Counted from the first letter of the stretch, positions 7,500-17,881 are shown. The stretch is 64,000 nucleotides of DNA from Hoeflea phototrophica DFL-43 (GCF_000154705.2 NZ_CM002917.1:3793853-3857852); one strand, 5' to 3'. Notes: a model not told the origin generated them from the sequence alone. Program-made: numbers and translations.

Positions 7500-10400
7500 A
7501 TGGCACGCTATTTTATCGACAGGCCGATCTTCGCATGGGTGATCGCGATCATCATCATGGGCGCCGGTGTCCTTTCCATCATGACCTTGCCCATCGCCCA
7601 GTATCCGCAGATCGCGCCACCGACGATCTCGATCTCGGCGACCTATCCGGGCGCTTCGGCTCAGACGATCGCCAACACGGTGACGCAGGTCATTGAACAA
7701 CGGCTGACAGGTCTTGATGGGTTGCGATATTTCTCATCAAGTTCCACCTCGTCCGGGACAGCCACCATCACACTGACCTTCGAGACCGGAATTGATCCCG
7801 ACATCGCCCAGGTCCAGGTCCAGAACAAGCTGTCACAAGCAACCGCGCTGTTGCCAGAAACGGTACAGCGCCAAGGCGTGACGGTGCAAAAATCCGCTGC
7901 CAGCTTCATGATGGTGATCGGTCTGATTTCGGAAGATGGCGCCCTCGACCAGACCGACCTGGCCGATTACCTCAACACCAATCTCGTCGATGATTTCAGC
8001 CGGCTGGAGGGGGTTGGCGAGGTCCAGGTGTTCGGCGCCAAATACGCCATGCGTATCTGGCTCGACCCGGTCAAGCTTTCTGCCTACGGCCTGGCACCAA
8101 GTGATGTGCTGAGCGCCGTTTCAACAGAAAACGCCCAGATTTCCGCTGGCGCATTTGGCAGTTTGCCGACAGTTGAGGGCCAGCAGCTGAACGCCACCAT
8201 CACCGCGCAGTCCCTTTTGACTACACCGGAGGATTTCGAAGCGATCGTGGTTCGCGCAGCCACCGATGGAGGGCTTGTGCTGCTCAAGGATGTGGCCCGC
8301 GTCGAAATTGGATCAGAAAACTACTCCACAAGGGCTCGCTACAACACCAACCCTGCCACAGGCATGGCCATCCGGCTGGCATCGGGTGCCAATGCTCTCG
8401 ATACGGCCGAACTGGTCAAGACCAAAATCGAGGAAGCCTCAGCCTTCTTCCCCGAAGGCGTGACCTATGTGATCCCCTACGACACCACACCATTTGTCGA
8501 AATCTCGATCGAGGAAGTCGTAAAGACACTTATGGAAGCCATCGTTCTCGTCTTCCTCGTAATGCTGGTCTTCCTGCAAAATTTCCGTGCCACACTGATC
8601 CCGACACTTGCCGTGCCGGTGGTGTTGCTGGGAACATTCGGTATTCTTGCGGCCTTCGGTTTCTCCATCAACACACTCACCATGCTTGCCATGGTGTTGG
8701 CCATCGGTCTTCTGGTCGATGACGCGATCGTCGTTGTTGAGAATGTCGAGCGCATCATGGAAGAAGAAGGGCTCCCCCCGCTTGAGGCGACCCGCAAATC
8801 CATGGGCCAGATCACCGGCGCCCTGATCGGCATCGCTTTGGTGCTCTCAGCAGTGTTCGTTCCGATGGCCTTTTTCGGCGGTTCCACCGGTGTGATCTAC
8901 CAGCAGTTCTCGATTACCATCGTTTCCGCAATGGGGCTTTCGGTCCTTGTTGCGCTGACGCTGACGCCGGCACTCTGCGCCACGCTCTTGAAACCGAAAT
9001 CAGACCATCACGCCAAAAAGGGGCCGGCCGGCTGGTTCAACCGAGTTTTCGATCGCATTGCCGGCGGCTATGGCGCCAGCATTGGATGGATCGTCCGCCG
9101 TCCTTTCCGGGTTGGTGTGATCTACCTCGGACTTGTTGGCCTGATGGGATGGAGCTTTGTCCAAACCCCGACCGCCTTTCTGCCCGACGAAGACCAGGGC
9201 ATTCTGTTTGCACTGATCCAGACGCCGACCGGCGCCACAGCAGAGCGCACCCAGAAGGTTGTTGAGCAAGTTGAGAACCATTTCCTGGTCAAAGAGAAAG
9301 ACAATGTCGAATCGGTGTTCGGCGTCGTCGGATTTTCCTTCTCGGGCCAGGGCCAGAACATGGGTCTTGCATTCGTCCGCCTTAAGGATTGGTCGGAACG
9401 CCCTTCCCCGGCGCAAAGCGCCCAGGCAATCGCCGGGCGCGCCTTTCCCGCGTTCATGGGCATCAAGGATGCCATGGTCTTCCCGATTGTGCCGCCCTCG
9501 GTTCCCGAACTCGGCATGATGAGCGGCTTTGATTTCTATCTGGAGGCCCGCAACGGGCAGTCTCACGAGGAATTGCTGGCCGCTCGGAACCAGTTGCTCG
9601 GCATGGCATCCCAAAGCCCGATCATCGGTTCCGTCCGCCCCTCGGGCCTAGAAGATGCCGCTCAGTACAATCTCGACATTGACTGGCGTGCGGCGGGCGC
9701 AATGGGAGTCTCTGCATCCGATGTAGCTCAATTGCTCCAACTCGCCTGGGCAGGGAATTATGTCAACGACTTCATTGACCGCGACCGCATCAAGCGGGTC
9801 TATATTCAGGGCGAAGCGGAATCCCGTGCCCTCCCATCCGACATCTCCAAATGGAAAGTCCGCAACAGCAGCGGCGGGCTGGTGCCCTTCGCAAACTTTG
9901 CCAAAGGCAGCTGGACTTACGGTCCGCAGGGCTTGATCCGCTACAACAGCGTCAACGCCATGCAGATCCAGGGATCTCCTGCCCCGGGCTCTACCACCGG
10001 CGAAGCCATGGCGGAAATCGAGCGGCTGGCATCACAATTGCCCGGCTTCGAAGTTTCCTGGACCGGACTTTCATTGGAAGAGCGCGAATCGGGCAATCAG
10101 GCGCCATTGCTCTATGCTTTGTCCCTGGCAGCCGTGTTCCTGTGTCTTGCAGCCCTTTATGAAAGCTGGTCAATTCCGTTCGCCGTGATGCTCGCCATGC
10201 CCGTCGGCATCCTTGGCGCACTGTTATGGACCCTGTTTGGGGGGTACCAGAACGGCGTGTTCTTCCAGGTGGGCCTGCTGACTGTTGTCGGCCTGACGGG
10301 CAAGAACGCCATCCTGATTGTGGAATTCGCCCGCGAACGCTACGAGGCGGGTGAAGCCCTGTTCGACGCCGTCCGCGAGGCGGCGCGCCAGCGCTTCCGT

Positions 10401-10622
10401 CCAATCATCATGACCTCGATGGCCTTCTCACTGGGCGTGTTGCCCCTGGTGATCAGCACCGGCGCCGGGTCCGGTGGCCGCAATGCCATCGGCACCAGCG
10501 TGCTCGGCGGTACGATCTCGGGCACCGTGCTCGGCATTCTCTTCGTGCCGCTGTTCTTCGTGCTGGTCACCCGCCGCCGCAAGACCACGCAAAATGAGGT
10601 CGAGGCGCCCGCTGAAGCCTGA
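7500..10622 (+). CDS. RND multidrug efflux permease (AcrB/MexB type)
   Basis: This 1040-residue HAE1-type proton-driven exporter has full family length. Features seen: N-terminal [14 protein letters not shown]; the TM4 proton-relay Asp pair in [13 protein letters not shown]; the TM10 Lys in [19 protein letters not shown]; and two large periplasmic loops. All relay residues are intact, so it should be functional. It forms an operon with the adaptor gene upstream (16-base gap) and is probably controlled by the divergent TetR. Substrates cannot be read from the sequence; the family exports drugs, dyes, bile salts and plant phenolics. The 106-bp repeat begins 10 bases after its stop codon. Confidence 0.95.
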   Translation: MARYFIDRPIFAWVIAIIIMGAGVLSIMTLPIAQYPQIAPPTISISATYPGASAQTIANTVTQVIEQRLTGLDGLRYFSSSSTSSGTATITLTFETGIDPDIAQVQVQNKLSQATALLPETVQRQGVTVQKSAASFMMVIGLISEDGALDQTDLADYLNTNLVDDFSRLEGVGEVQVFGAKYAMRIWLDPVKLSAYGLAPSDVLSAVSTENAQISAGAFGSLPTVEGQQLNATITAQSLLTTPEDFEAIVVRAATDGGLVLLKDVARVEIGSENYSTRARYNTNPATGMAIRLASGANALDTAELVKTKIEEASAFFPEGVTYVIPYDTTPFVEISIEEVVKTLMEAIVLVFLVMLVFLQNFRATLIPTLAVPVVLLGTFGILAAFGFSINTLTMLAMVLAIGLLVDDAIVVVENVERIMEEEGLPPLEATRKSMGQITGALIGIALVLSAVFVPMAFFGGSTGVIYQQFSITIVSAMGLSVLVALTLTPALCATLLKPKSDHHAKKGPAGWFNRVFDRIAGGYGASIGWIVRRPFRVGVIYLGLVGLMGWSFVQTPTAFLPDEDQGILFALIQTPTGATAERTQKVVEQVENHFLVKEKDNVESVFGVVGFSFSGQGQNMGLAFVRLKDWSERPSPAQSAQAIAGRAFPAFMGIKDAMVFPIVPPSVPELGMMSGFDFYLEARNGQSHEELLAARNQLLGMASQSPIIGSVRPSGLEDAAQYNLDIDWRAAGAMGVSASDVAQLLQLAWAGNYVNDFIDRDRIKRVYIQGEAESRALPSDISKWKVRNSSGGLVPFANFAKGSWTYGPQGLIRYNSVNAMQIQGSPAPGSTTGEAMAEIERLASQLPGFEVSWTGLSLEERESGNQAPLLYALSLAAVFLCLAALYESWSIPFAVMLAMPVGILGALLWTLFGGYQNGVFFQVGLLTVVGLTGKNAILIVEFARERYEAGEALFDAVREAARQRFRPIIMTSMAFSLGVLPLVISTGAGSGGRNAIGTSVLGGTISGTVLGILFVPLFFVLVTRRRKTTQNEVEAPAEA

Positions 10623-10631
10623 AGCATCCGC

Positions 10632-10737
10632 TAGAGCGCCGTGCGTCCAATTGGACGCACAAAGGTCGCTCTAACATTTTGATTTGATGCATGTACGTTA
10701 TCACTCAATTGAATCCAATTGAGTGCGACATGCATTA
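10632..10737. repeat. 106-bp two-hairpin interspersed repeat, copy 1
   Basis: This element matches 55523-55628 in opposite orientation with only about six differences over 106 bases. It folds as two successive nested hairpins. The first has outer arms TAGAGCG/CGCTCTA (10632-10638, 10667-10673) around the perfect 20-base palindrome at 10641-10660. The second has outer arms ATGCATGT/ACATGCAT (10687-10694, 10728-10735) around CACTCAATTG/CAATTGAGTG (10702-10711, 10716-10725). It lies 10 bases after the acrB stop. Rhizobiales carry families of short extragenic palindromic repeats (RIME and similar); whether this is a named family I cannot confirm. Confidence 0.85.
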
Positions 10738-10763
10738 GACCACATTCGTGTTCCCTCCCGATG

Positions 10764-10793
10764 ACCATGACAAATCCTCGGATTTGTCATGGT
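10764..10793. repeat. 30-bp perfect palindrome
   Basis: The 14-base arms ACCATGACAAATCC and GGATTTGTCATGGT are exact reverse complements, separated by TC. It abuts the 3' closing stem of the 6S RNA candidate on the minus strand (10794 onward). No run of T follows on either strand, so it is not a classical intrinsic terminator, though it could stabilise a 3' end. It resembles short extragenic palindromes scattered in rhizobial genomes. Confidence 0.7.
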
Positions 10794-10945
10794 GGCCCGG
10801 ACGCCGGTCGAACCAGCGCATCGAAGCAAGGGAATTTGAGGAGATAAGTGCGACCCACGGCAGCCGATGGATTTTTTCGATCCCGGGAACCTACAACGTA
10901 GGTGGGCGCCATATGTCCGGGCCCACGGGCCCGGTCAGGGACAGC
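10790..10945 (-). ncRNA. ssrS: 6S RNA candidate
   Basis: Reading the minus strand, a segment of about 155 nt directly downstream of zapA has 6S features: a long closing stem formed by GGCCCGGAC (10924-10916 region) and GTCCGGGCC (10802-10794), the central GCCCACCTACGTTGTAGG hairpin followed by TTCCCGGGATC, and a large poorly paired interior. 6S RNA mimics an open promoter and sequesters housekeeping RNA polymerase. In alphaproteobacteria its gene typically sits between zapA and the folate cyclo-ligase gene. A possible -10 (TAATAG, minus strand, 10962-10957) fits a start near 10950. The ends are approximate. Confidence 0.65.
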
Positions 10946-11057
10946 TCCCTTAGGATCTATTAAGGCCCCGGGGATTGTGTATCCTGTCGAGAAGCGCAGA
11001 TCGCATCCTGTATATAGAGCCGACACGCCCCGAACGCCAGACGGTCGTCAATGATAA

Positions 11058-11417
11058 TCAGCGGCCGGAGAGTTTGCCGGCAATCTCCTCGATTCTACCG
11101 GTGACTTCCGTAAGCGCCGCCGCGAGGTCATGATCCGTTTTCTCAACCTTGGTGAGCGCATTGTCGCGGGTCTTCTTCAGGGTCTCGACCTCGGCTTCCA
11201 AGCCGCGCATGCGGCGCTGCAACTCATGCAGTTCGTCCATCACCATGATGCCCGCCATCACTGTGATCCTGAGATCACCAATCTCGCCGAACTGCCCCTT
11301 GAGATGCCCGACATAACGGTCGAAACGTGCGGCCAGATCGGTCAGATGCTCTTCCTGACCTTCTTCACAGGCCATTCGGTAAGTCTTGCTATCGATGCTT
11401 ACGGTGACTTGTGCCAT
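11058..11417 (-). CDS. zapA: Cell division protein ZapA
   Basis: This 119-residue FtsZ-associated protein promotes bundling of FtsZ filaments at the division site. The N-terminal ZapA domain is recognisable (VTVSIDSKTYRMACEEGQEE, then LTDLAARFDRYVGHLK and LRITVMAGIMVMDELHEL), followed by a long C-terminal coiled coil (about residues 65-115). It lies 43 bases downstream of the DUF4164 gene on the same strand, probably co-transcribed, and directly upstream of the 6S RNA candidate, the conserved alphaproteobacterial arrangement. Confidence 0.92.
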   Translation of the reverse strand: MAQVTVSIDSKTYRMACEEGQEEHLTDLAARFDRYVGHLKGQFGEIGDLRITVMAGIMVMDELHELQRRMRGLEAEVETLKKTRDNALTKVEKTDHDLAAALTEVTGRIEEIAGKLSGR

Positions 11418-11460
11418 TCAAACCGTCCTGTTTTCTGACATCGATGGTGCCCCGCACCGA

Positions 11461-11733
11461 CTAGCGGTCCAGCACCGCGCGGATGGTTTCCATCGCCGTG
11501 ACCAGCCTGCGCGAAACCTCACGGTTGGCTTCTTCCAGGCGGTTCGAGCGATCCTGTGCGGCATCGAGCTCCTGCGCGATCCGGCCCCGGTCCTCGATCA
11601 TGCGGCTGAGCTCGGCCTCCGCCTCAGTTGCACTGCGGCCCGCCTCAACCTGTCTATCCACCTCATTGTCGAGCTGATTCAAGGCCTTATTCAAGGCCTC
11701 AAGCGCAGCTTTGACTGTGATTTCAGCGGGCAT
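11461..11733 (-). CDS. DUF4164 coiled-coil protein
   Basis: I take the ATG at 11733 (MPAEITVKAALEALNKAL) as the start, giving 90 residues; the frame is open further upstream but homologues begin here. The whole protein is predicted alpha-helical with heptad character (LNQLDNEVDRQVEAG, then LSRMIEDRGRIAQELDAAQD). DUF4164 genes almost always precede zapA in Rhizobiales, so a role in division or as a ZapA partner (ZapB-like) is a reasonable inference, not proven. It is divergent from tkt. Confidence 0.82.
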   Translation of the reverse strand: MPAEITVKAALEALNKALNQLDNEVDRQVEAGRSATEAEAELSRMIEDRGRIAQELDAAQDRSNRLEEANREVSRRLVTAMETIRAVLDR

Positions 11734-11872
11734 GGGCGGTTTCCCCAGATCTGGACCACAAGCCGAATCGCTTGAATTCCGGATACTTGTAGCGAACAGC
11801 TTACCCATTAGCCGAACATGGCGTCAACAAAACCGGCACTGTGGTCCCCAATCCTTTCACGGCGAGCCTTTG

Positions 11873-11900
11873 TTGACTCCGGCGAAGCAACTGCTATGTG
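11873..11900 (+). promoter_or_regulatory. Possible tkt promoter
   Basis: TTGACT at 11873-11878 and TATGTG at 11895-11900, 16 bases apart, resemble sigma-70 -35/-10 elements. They lie 68-95 bases before the tkt start in the 234-base gap between divergent DUF4164 and tkt. No operator for a carbon-flux regulator was recognised. Confidence 0.35.
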
Positions 11901-11967
11901 TGCGCGGCCTTCGATCCGGACCACTGACTGGCCGGATCAGACCTGAACGCGACAAGGCGGGACCGTC

Positions 11968-13959
11968 ATGAATTCACGCGAAAAACACGACCGGATGGCA
12001 AATGCAATCCGGTTTCTATCCATGGATGCCGTGGAAAAAGCCAAATCCGGACATCCGGGATTGCCCATGGGAGCCGCAGACATCGCCACAGTGCTGTTTT
12101 CGCGCTATCTGACATTCGATCCAAAGCAGCCCGACTGGCCTGACCGCGACCGTTTTGTACTCTCGGCCGGTCACGGCTCGATGCTGATCTACTCCCTGCT
12201 CTATCTGCTCGGATATGACGACATCTCGCTCGAGGACATCAAGAATTTCCGTCAGCTCGGCTCTCCGACCGCAGGCCATCCTGAATATGGCCACGCTGCC
12301 GGCATCGAGACCACCACCGGCCCGCTCGGCCAGGGCCTCGCAAACGCCGTCGGCATGGCAATTGCCGAGCGCAAGCTTGCCGATGAGTATGGCGCTGATC
12401 TGGTTGATCACCACACTTATGTGCTTGCCGGCGACGGTTGCCTGATGGAGGGGATCAGCCAGGAAGCGATCTCGCTTGCCGGCCACCTCAAGCTCAACAA
12501 GCTGATTGTCTTCTGGGACAACAATTCGATTTCGATTGACGGCGCCATCTCGCTCACCGATTCGACCAACCAGCCTGCACGTTTCGCAGCTTCCGGCTGG
12601 AACACGCTGGAAATCGACGGTCATGATCCCGATGCTATCGCTCAGGCCATCGAATCGGCCAAGGCCTCCGACCGTCCGACACTGATCGCAGCCAAGACCG
12701 TGATCGGCTTTGGTGCGCCCAACAAGGCCGGCTCCAAGGATGCACACGGCGCACCGCTCGGCGCCAAGGAAATAGAAGGCGCCCGCGCCGCCCTTGGATG
12801 GGACGAGGAACCCTTTGTGGTGCCATCGGACATTCTTGACGCCTGGCGTCTGGCCGGATTGCGTTCGGTCAAGGACCGCAAGGCGTGGGAGGCCCGTCTG
12901 GCGGAAGCGGAAAACGATATCCGCATGACGTTCGAACGGCGCATGAACGGCGAGCTGCCAGGCGGATTCGCCCCGGCAATCACCGCCTACAAGGAAAAGC
13001 TGGCGCAGGATCTTCCGACCGTGGCCACCCGCAAGGCGTCTGAAATGGCGCTGGAAGTGATCAATGGCGCGGTGCCCGAGACGCTCGGCGGTTCTGCCGA
13101 CCTGACCGGCTCCAACAACACCCGCACCAGCCAGACCCTGGCGATCACGCCGGACGATTTCTCGGGCCGCTACATCCATTACGGCATCCGCGAACACGGC
13201 ATGGCCGCAATGATGAACGGGATCGCGCTGCATGGCGGACTGATCCCTTATTCCGGCGGCTTCCTGATTTTTTCCGATTACTGCCGGCCGTCGCTCCGCC
13301 TTGCGGCATTGATGGGCATCCGCGTCATCCATGTGCTGACACATGATTCCATCGGTCTGGGCGAAGACGGCCCGACCCACCAGCCGGTCGAGCACATGGC
13401 CGCCTTGCGCGCCATTCCGAACTTTTTGACGTTCCGCCCTGCTGACGTGGTTGAGACCGCCGAATGCTGGCAGATCGCGCTTGAACAGCAAAAGCGGCCA
13501 AGCGGCATCGCTCTGACCCGTCAGAACCTGCCGGTCGCACGCACCGATTACACCGAGGAAAATCTCTGTGCCTATGGCGCTTATGACCTGATCTCGGCCA
13601 GCGACGCGGATGTGACCATCTTCGCCTCCGGATCCGAAATCGAGATTGCGCTGGAAGCCCACAAGACGCTGGAAGCCAATGGCCACACCACCCGCGTGGT
13701 CTCCGTGCCTTGTTTTGAACTGTTCGAAGAGCAAAGTGCCGAGTATAAAAGCGCTGTGATCGGAGATTCGAAAGTCAAGATCGCGATCGAAGCCGGCATA
13801 CGGCAGGGCTGGGACCGCTTCATCGGCTCCGACGGCCTGTTCATCGGCATGACCGGCTTTGGCGCTTCTGCGCCTTACAAGGAGCTTTACGAGCATTTCG
13901 GCATCACTGCCGAAGCGGCCGTTGCTGCTGTCGAAGCCCGCCTACATGACAAGGCCTGA
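11968..13959 (+). CDS. tkt: Transketolase
   Basis: This 663-residue thiamine-diphosphate enzyme moves two-carbon units between sugar phosphates in the pentose-phosphate pathway. Family features: [10 protein letters not shown] near the N-terminus, the ThDP/Mg motif [14 protein letters not shown] with DNN downstream, the central pyrimidine-binding region ([17 protein letters not shown] equivalent), and [18 protein letters not shown]. Length is typical. It starts the run tkt-gap-(DUF1089)-pgk-aldolase, an arrangement kept in Rhizobiales. The gap to gap is 45 bases, so co-transcription is likely. Confidence 0.97.
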   Translation: MNSREKHDRMANAIRFLSMDAVEKAKSGHPGLPMGAADIATVLFSRYLTFDPKQPDWPDRDRFVLSAGHGSMLIYSLLYLLGYDDISLEDIKNFRQLGSPTAGHPEYGHAAGIETTTGPLGQGLANAVGMAIAERKLADEYGADLVDHHTYVLAGDGCLMEGISQEAISLAGHLKLNKLIVFWDNNSISIDGAISLTDSTNQPARFAASGWNTLEIDGHDPDAIAQAIESAKASDRPTLIAAKTVIGFGAPNKAGSKDAHGAPLGAKEIEGARAALGWDEEPFVVPSDILDAWRLAGLRSVKDRKAWEARLAEAENDIRMTFERRMNGELPGGFAPAITAYKEKLAQDLPTVATRKASEMALEVINGAVPETLGGSADLTGSNNTRTSQTLAITPDDFSGRYIHYGIREHGMAAMMNGIALHGGLIPYSGGFLIFSDYCRPSLRLAALMGIRVIHVLTHDSIGLGEDGPTHQPVEHMAALRAIPNFLTFRPADVVETAECWQIALEQQKRPSGIALTRQNLPVARTDYTEENLCAYGAYDLISASDADVTIFASGSEIEIALEAHKTLEANGHTTRVVSVPCFELFEEQSAEYKSAVIGDSKVKIAIEAGIRQGWDRFIGSDGLFIGMTGFGASAPYKELYEHFGITAEAAVAAVEARLHDKA

Positions 13960-14004
13960 TTTGCCCCAAGACAGGTGCCTTTAGCCCCAGGACGGAGAAA
14001 GAAC

Positions 14005-15015
14005 ATGAAGACCAGGATTGCAATCAACGGATTTGGCCGCATCGGACGCAATGTTGTCCGTGCGATTTATGAATCCGGCCGCACCGACATCGACATCGTG
14101 GCGATCAACGATCTCGGCCCGGTGGAAACCAACGCCCATCTTATGCGTTACGATTCGGTCCATGGCCGGTTCCCACAACAGGTAACCGTGAATGGCGACA
14201 CCATCTCTGTCGGATCCGAAAGCTTCAAAGTGTTTGCCGAACGCGACCCGAAGAACCTGCCCTGGGGTGATCTCGGCGTCGACATCGTGATGGAATGCAC
14301 CGGAATTTTCACCGCACGCGACAAGGCAGCCTTCCACCTTGAGGCCGGCGCCAAGCGCGTTCTGGTGTCCGCCCCGGCCTCGGGCGCCGACAAGACCATC
14401 GTCTATGGCGTCAACCACGACGTCTTGACCAAGGACGATCTGGTCGTTTCCAATGCATCATGCACCACCAACTGCCTGGCGCCGGTCGCGAAGGTCCTCA
14501 ACGATGCCATCGGCATTGAAAAGGGCATGATGACGACCATCCATTCCTACACCGGTGATCAGCCGACGCTCGACACCATGCACAAGGATCTCTATCGCGG
14601 CCGCGCGGCCGCCATGTCGATGATCCCGACTTCGACGGGTGCTGCCAAGGCGGTCGGCCTTGTGCTGCCCGAACTCAACGGCAAGCTCGATGGCGCAGCG
14701 ATTCGCGTGCCGACCCCGAACGTGTCCGTTGTCGATCTGAAGTTCATCGCCAAGCGGGAAACCTCGGCAGACGAAATCAACGGCTTCATTCGCGCCGCTG
14801 CTTCGGAAGGCCCGCTCAAGGGCATTCTCGGTTACACCGACGAAAAGCTCGTCTCCATGGACTTCAACCATGATCCGCATTCCTCGGTCTTCCACACCGA
14901 CCAGACCAAGGTGATGGACGGAACCCTGGTGTCGATCCTGACCTGGTATGACAACGAATGGGGCTTCTCCAACCGCATGGGTGACACGGCGGTCGCAATG
15001 GCGAAGCTCATCTAG
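14005..15015 (+). CDS. gap: Glyceraldehyde-3-phosphate dehydrogenase
   Basis: This 336-residue enzyme oxidises glyceraldehyde-3-phosphate to 1,3-bisphosphoglycerate with NAD(P). The Rossmann motif GFGRIGR is at residues 9-15, the catalytic Cys is residue 153 in SNASCTTNC, and the C-terminus has [13 protein letters not shown] chose the ATG at 14005, preceded by GGAG, rather than the open frame beginning at 13975. It lies between tkt and pgk; a DUF1089-type gene starts 3 bases after its stop, so the genes appear to share one transcript. Confidence 0.97.
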   Translation: MKTRIAINGFGRIGRNVVRAIYESGRTDIDIVAINDLGPVETNAHLMRYDSVHGRFPQQVTVNGDTISVGSESFKVFAERDPKNLPWGDLGVDIVMECTGIFTARDKAAFHLEAGAKRVLVSAPASGADKTIVYGVNHDVLTKDDLVVSNASCTTNCLAPVAKVLNDAIGIEKGMMTTIHSYTGDQPTLDTMHKDLYRGRAAAMSMIPTSTGAAKAVGLVLPELNGKLDGAAIRVPTPNVSVVDLKFIAKRETSADEINGFIRAAASEGPLKGILGYTDEKLVSMDFNHDPHSSVFHTDQTKVMDGTLVSILTWYDNEWGFSNRMGDTAVAMAKLI

Positions 15016-15018
15016 ACC

Positions 15019-15585
15019 ATGTTTGAGCCCCTTTCCCTCAAAACGGTGCGCTGGCGTCCCGTCGAGGGAGAGGGGCTGGAACACCTCACTCTCCGCCAAA
15101 CGGCCAACTCCATCCGCGCGGAAAGCGTAGTAGTCGGCAGCGAGGCCGGTGAAACCTTCGGCATCCACTACCAGATAGATTGCGATGCAGGCTGGCATGT
15201 CCGGGCCTTTGCGATCCAATCGACCTCGGGCGATCGCCTTGAGATGCAATCCGATGGCGGGGGACGCTGGAAACTCGGGGATGGGACGCCGCAGCCGCAA
15301 TTCGATGGCTGCCTCGACATCGATTTTACCGGCACACCATTCTCAAACACACTGCCGATACGCCGAATCGATCCGGCACCGGCTGATGGCAACATCCGGC
15401 TTCGGGTTCTCTATGTTTCATTCGCATCATTGAGACCGCTTGCCGACACTCAGATCTACACCTGTATCGACCGGGGCCGCAAATACCGCTACCAAGCAGA
15501 AGACCGGCCATTCGTCGCTGAACTGCCGGTCGATAGCGATGGGTTTGTGACCGACTATCCAGATCTGTTCGAACGAATTTTATGA
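15019..15585 (+). CDS. Putative glycolipid-binding (DUF1089) protein
   Basis: The 188-residue protein matches the DUF1089/putative glycolipid-binding family: [16 protein letters not shown] at the N-terminus, SVVVG and [16 protein letters not shown], then a C-terminal [10 protein letters not shown].. segment and FERIL end. It is predicted all-beta, cytosolic, with no signal peptide or catalytic motif. The start lies 3 bases after gap and the end 14 bases before pgk, so it is embedded in the glycolytic operon, where related genomes usually have gap directly followed by pgk. Its function and any link to glycolysis are unknown. Confidence 0.75.
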   Translation: MFEPLSLKTVRWRPVEGEGLEHLTLRQTANSIRAESVVVGSEAGETFGIHYQIDCDAGWHVRAFAIQSTSGDRLEMQSDGGGRWKLGDGTPQPQFDGCLDIDFTGTPFSNTLPIRRIDPAPADGNIRLRVLYVSFASLRPLADTQIYTCIDRGRKYRYQAEDRPFVAELPVDSDGFVTDYPDLFERIL

Positions 15586-15599
15586 CCGGAGAAGACATC

Positions 15600-16796
15600 A
15601 TGACCGCCTTCAAGACCCTCGACGACCTGACCGACCTGCCTGGCAAGCGCGTCCTCTTGCGTGTCGACCTCAATGTTCCGGTCAAGGATGGCAAGGTCAC
15701 AGATACGACCCGGATCGAGCGGGTCGCACCGACAATCATGGAACTCTCGACCAAGGGCGCTCGGGTCATTCTTCTCGCCCATTTCGGCCGCCCCAAGGGT
15801 GAAGCAGTGCCGTCGATGTCATTGGCGCCAATCGCCGGCGTTGTCGAAGATGTGCTCGATCACCGGGTTCACTTCGCTGCCGATTGCATTGGTGAGGTTT
15901 CTGCAAAGGCCGTGAACGCAATGGTCGACGGAGATGTTCTGCTGCTCGAGAACACCCGTTTTCACAGCGGTGAAGAAAAGAACGATCCGGGCTTCGTGAT
16001 CGAACTCGCAAAGAACGGCGACATCTTCGTCAATGATGCCTTTTCCGCCGCTCACCGCGCCCATGCATCAACCGAGGGCCTGGCGCACCACCTGCCGGCC
16101 TATGCCGGCCGCACCATGCAGGCCGAACTTCTGGCGCTTGAAAAAGGCCTCGGCAACCCTGCACGCCCGGTTGTCGCCATTGTCGGTGGCGCAAAGGTTT
16201 CAACCAAGATCGATCTGCTCAAGAACCTGGTCAACCAGGTCGACGCGCTGGTGATCGGCGGCGGCATGGCCAACACCTTCATCGCCGCCCGCGGAATCGA
16301 TGTCGGCAAGTCGCTGTGCGAGCATGACCTGGCCGCAACCGCCAAGGAAATCGAAGCCGCCGCAGCGGCATCCGGCTGCGCCATCGTGCTGCCGGTGGAC
16401 GGAGTCGTCGCGCGGGAATTCAAGGCAGAGGCCGACAATGAAACCGTTGCGATCGACGCCATACCCGCAGACGCCATGATGCTGGATGTGGGTCCGAAAT
16501 CGATCGACGCGGTCAATGCCTGGATCACCAAGGCCGACACTCTGGTCTGGAACGGCCCCCTCGGCGCCTTCGAAATTCCGCCCTTCGATGCAGCCACGGT
16601 CTCCGCAGCCAAGCATGCAGCCGCCCGCACCCGGGAAGGCCTGCTCGTCTCGGTCGCCGGTGGTGGCGACACGGTCTCCGCGCTCAACCACGCAGGCGTG
16701 ACAGACGAATTCACCTATGTCTCAACGGCCGGCGGCGCTTTTCTGGAATGGATGGAAGGCAAGCCGCTTCCCGGCGTCGATGTGCTCAAAGCCTGA
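15600..16796 (+). CDS. pgk: Phosphoglycerate kinase
   Basis: This 398-residue enzyme transfers phosphate from 1,3-bisphosphoglycerate to ADP. Visible motifs: [51 protein letters not shown], and the nucleotide-binding GGGDTVSAL near residue 354. The start is the ATG at 15600 with GGAGAAG upstream; the open frame reaches 15582 but lacks a ribosome site. It is the fourth gene of the tkt-gap cluster. A 162-base gap with an inverted repeat separates it from the aldolase gene. Confidence 0.97.
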   Translation: MTAFKTLDDLTDLPGKRVLLRVDLNVPVKDGKVTDTTRIERVAPTIMELSTKGARVILLAHFGRPKGEAVPSMSLAPIAGVVEDVLDHRVHFAADCIGEVSAKAVNAMVDGDVLLLENTRFHSGEEKNDPGFVIELAKNGDIFVNDAFSAAHRAHASTEGLAHHLPAYAGRTMQAELLALEKGLGNPARPVVAIVGGAKVSTKIDLLKNLVNQVDALVIGGGMANTFIAARGIDVGKSLCEHDLAATAKEIEAAAAASGCAIVLPVDGVVAREFKAEADNETVAIDAIPADAMMLDVGPKSIDAVNAWITKADTLVWNGPLGAFEIPPFDAATVSAAKHAAARTREGLLVSVAGGGDTVSALNHAGVTDEFTYVSTAGGAFLEWMEGKPLPGVDVLKA

Positions 16797-16853
16797 AGCC
16801 GGCAGGACCCCTTCACGGGTTAACCTTCCAGGCATTTCTTCAAGCCTTTCAAA

Positions 16854-16874
16854 CGATTGAATATTTTTCAATCG
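16854..16874. promoter_or_regulatory. Inverted repeat before the aldolase gene
   Basis: CGATTGAA-TATTT-TTCAATCG is a perfect 8-5-8 inverted repeat about 85 bases before the aldolase start. The 9-mer GCGCTCAAG occurs twice downstream (about 16885 and 16926). The location and symmetry suggest a regulator site controlling the aldolase gene separately from tkt-gap-pgk; the identity of any regulator is unknown. Confidence 0.4.
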
Positions 16875-16958
16875 ATTCAAGAGCGCTCAAGCCTATTCTC
16901 ACCCCGTTGCAGCATCTGTTAAAGCAGCGCTCAAGATGTAACAGAATGGGAACCTGGC

Positions 16959-17852
16959 ATGATGAATGCGACCATGGCACAGCAGATGGCGAACAAGGAC
17001 GGCTTCATCGCCGCACTTGACCAGTCGGGCGGCTCAACGCCCAAAGCACTCAAACTCTATGGCGTGGCGGAAGACGCCTATTCCAACGACACCGAAATGT
17101 TCGCGCTGATCCACGCCATGCGCGCCCGTATCATCAAGTCTCCGGCCTTCACAGGCGAGAAAGTGATCGGCGCAATCCTGTTCGAACGCACCATGGACGG
17201 CGATATCGATGGCACCCCCACAGCGGATTACCTCTGGGACAAGCGCGGCATAGTCCCGTTCCTGAAGGTCGACCAGGGCCTTATGGAGGAACAAAGCGGC
17301 GTGCAACTGATGAAGCCGATGAACGGCCTCGATACGCTTTTGAAGCGAGCGGTCTCCAAGAACATCTTTGGCACCAAGATGCGCTCGGTCATCAATGCCG
17401 CTGACAAGGCCGGGATCGAAGCGATCGTTGCCCAGCAGTTCGAAGTCGGCAGCCAGATCCTCGGCCACGGCCTGATGCCCATTATCGAGCCGGAAGTGAA
17501 CATCAAGATTGATGACAAGGCCGAAGCGGAAGAACTGTTGTTGGCTGCAATTCAGCGGCATCTCGAAACTGTCGCGAACGGACAGCAGGTGATGCTCAAA
17601 TTGTCGCTGCCCACGAAGGCCAATCTCTACAAGCCGCTGGTCAATGACCCGCGTGTCATGCGCGTCGTCGCACTTTCGGGCGGCTATTCCCGCGACGAGG
17701 CCAATGAGCTGCTGAGCGCCAATCCCGGCGTGATCGCCTCCTTCTCGCGCGCCTTGACCGAAGGTCTGTCGCACGGCCAATCGGATGCGGACTTCGATGC
17801 AACGCTTGCCGCCACCATCGACAGCATCTTCGAGGCCTCCCGCGCCGCCTGA
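16959..17852 (+). CDS. fda: Fructose-bisphosphate aldolase, class I
   Basis: The 297-residue protein is a class I (Schiff-base, metal-independent) aldolase that cleaves fructose-1,6-bisphosphate, closely resembling the short bacterial type known from Staphylococcus. Marks are GFIAALDQSGGSTPKAL, GAILFERTMDG, PFLKVDQGL, IFGTKMRS, PIIEPEVNI, the active-site Lys in VMLKLSLPT, and LSGGYSRDEANELL. It ends the glycolytic cluster and is followed by a strong intrinsic terminator. The start could be the first or second ATG (16959 or 16962). Confidence 0.95.
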   Translation: MMNATMAQQMANKDGFIAALDQSGGSTPKALKLYGVAEDAYSNDTEMFALIHAMRARIIKSPAFTGEKVIGAILFERTMDGDIDGTPTADYLWDKRGIVPFLKVDQGLMEEQSGVQLMKPMNGLDTLLKRAVSKNIFGTKMRSVINAADKAGIEAIVAQQFEVGSQILGHGLMPIIEPEVNIKIDDKAEAEELLLAAIQRHLETVANGQQVMLKLSLPTKANLYKPLVNDPRVMRVVALSGGYSRDEANELLSANPGVIASFSRALTEGLSHGQSDADFDATLAATIDSIFEASRAA

Positions 17853-17881
17853 CCGGGCGCAGCTGGCCTTGGATTGTTTCG

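Noticed and set aside
10748..10963. Short reading frames over the 6S region
   Set aside because: They coincide with the structured 6S RNA candidate and palindrome, and have no protein family match or ribosome site.
12016..13896. 626-codon minus-strand frame inside tkt
   Set aside because: It lies fully antisense to an intact transketolase gene and resembles no family; long antisense frames are common in high-GC coding DNA.
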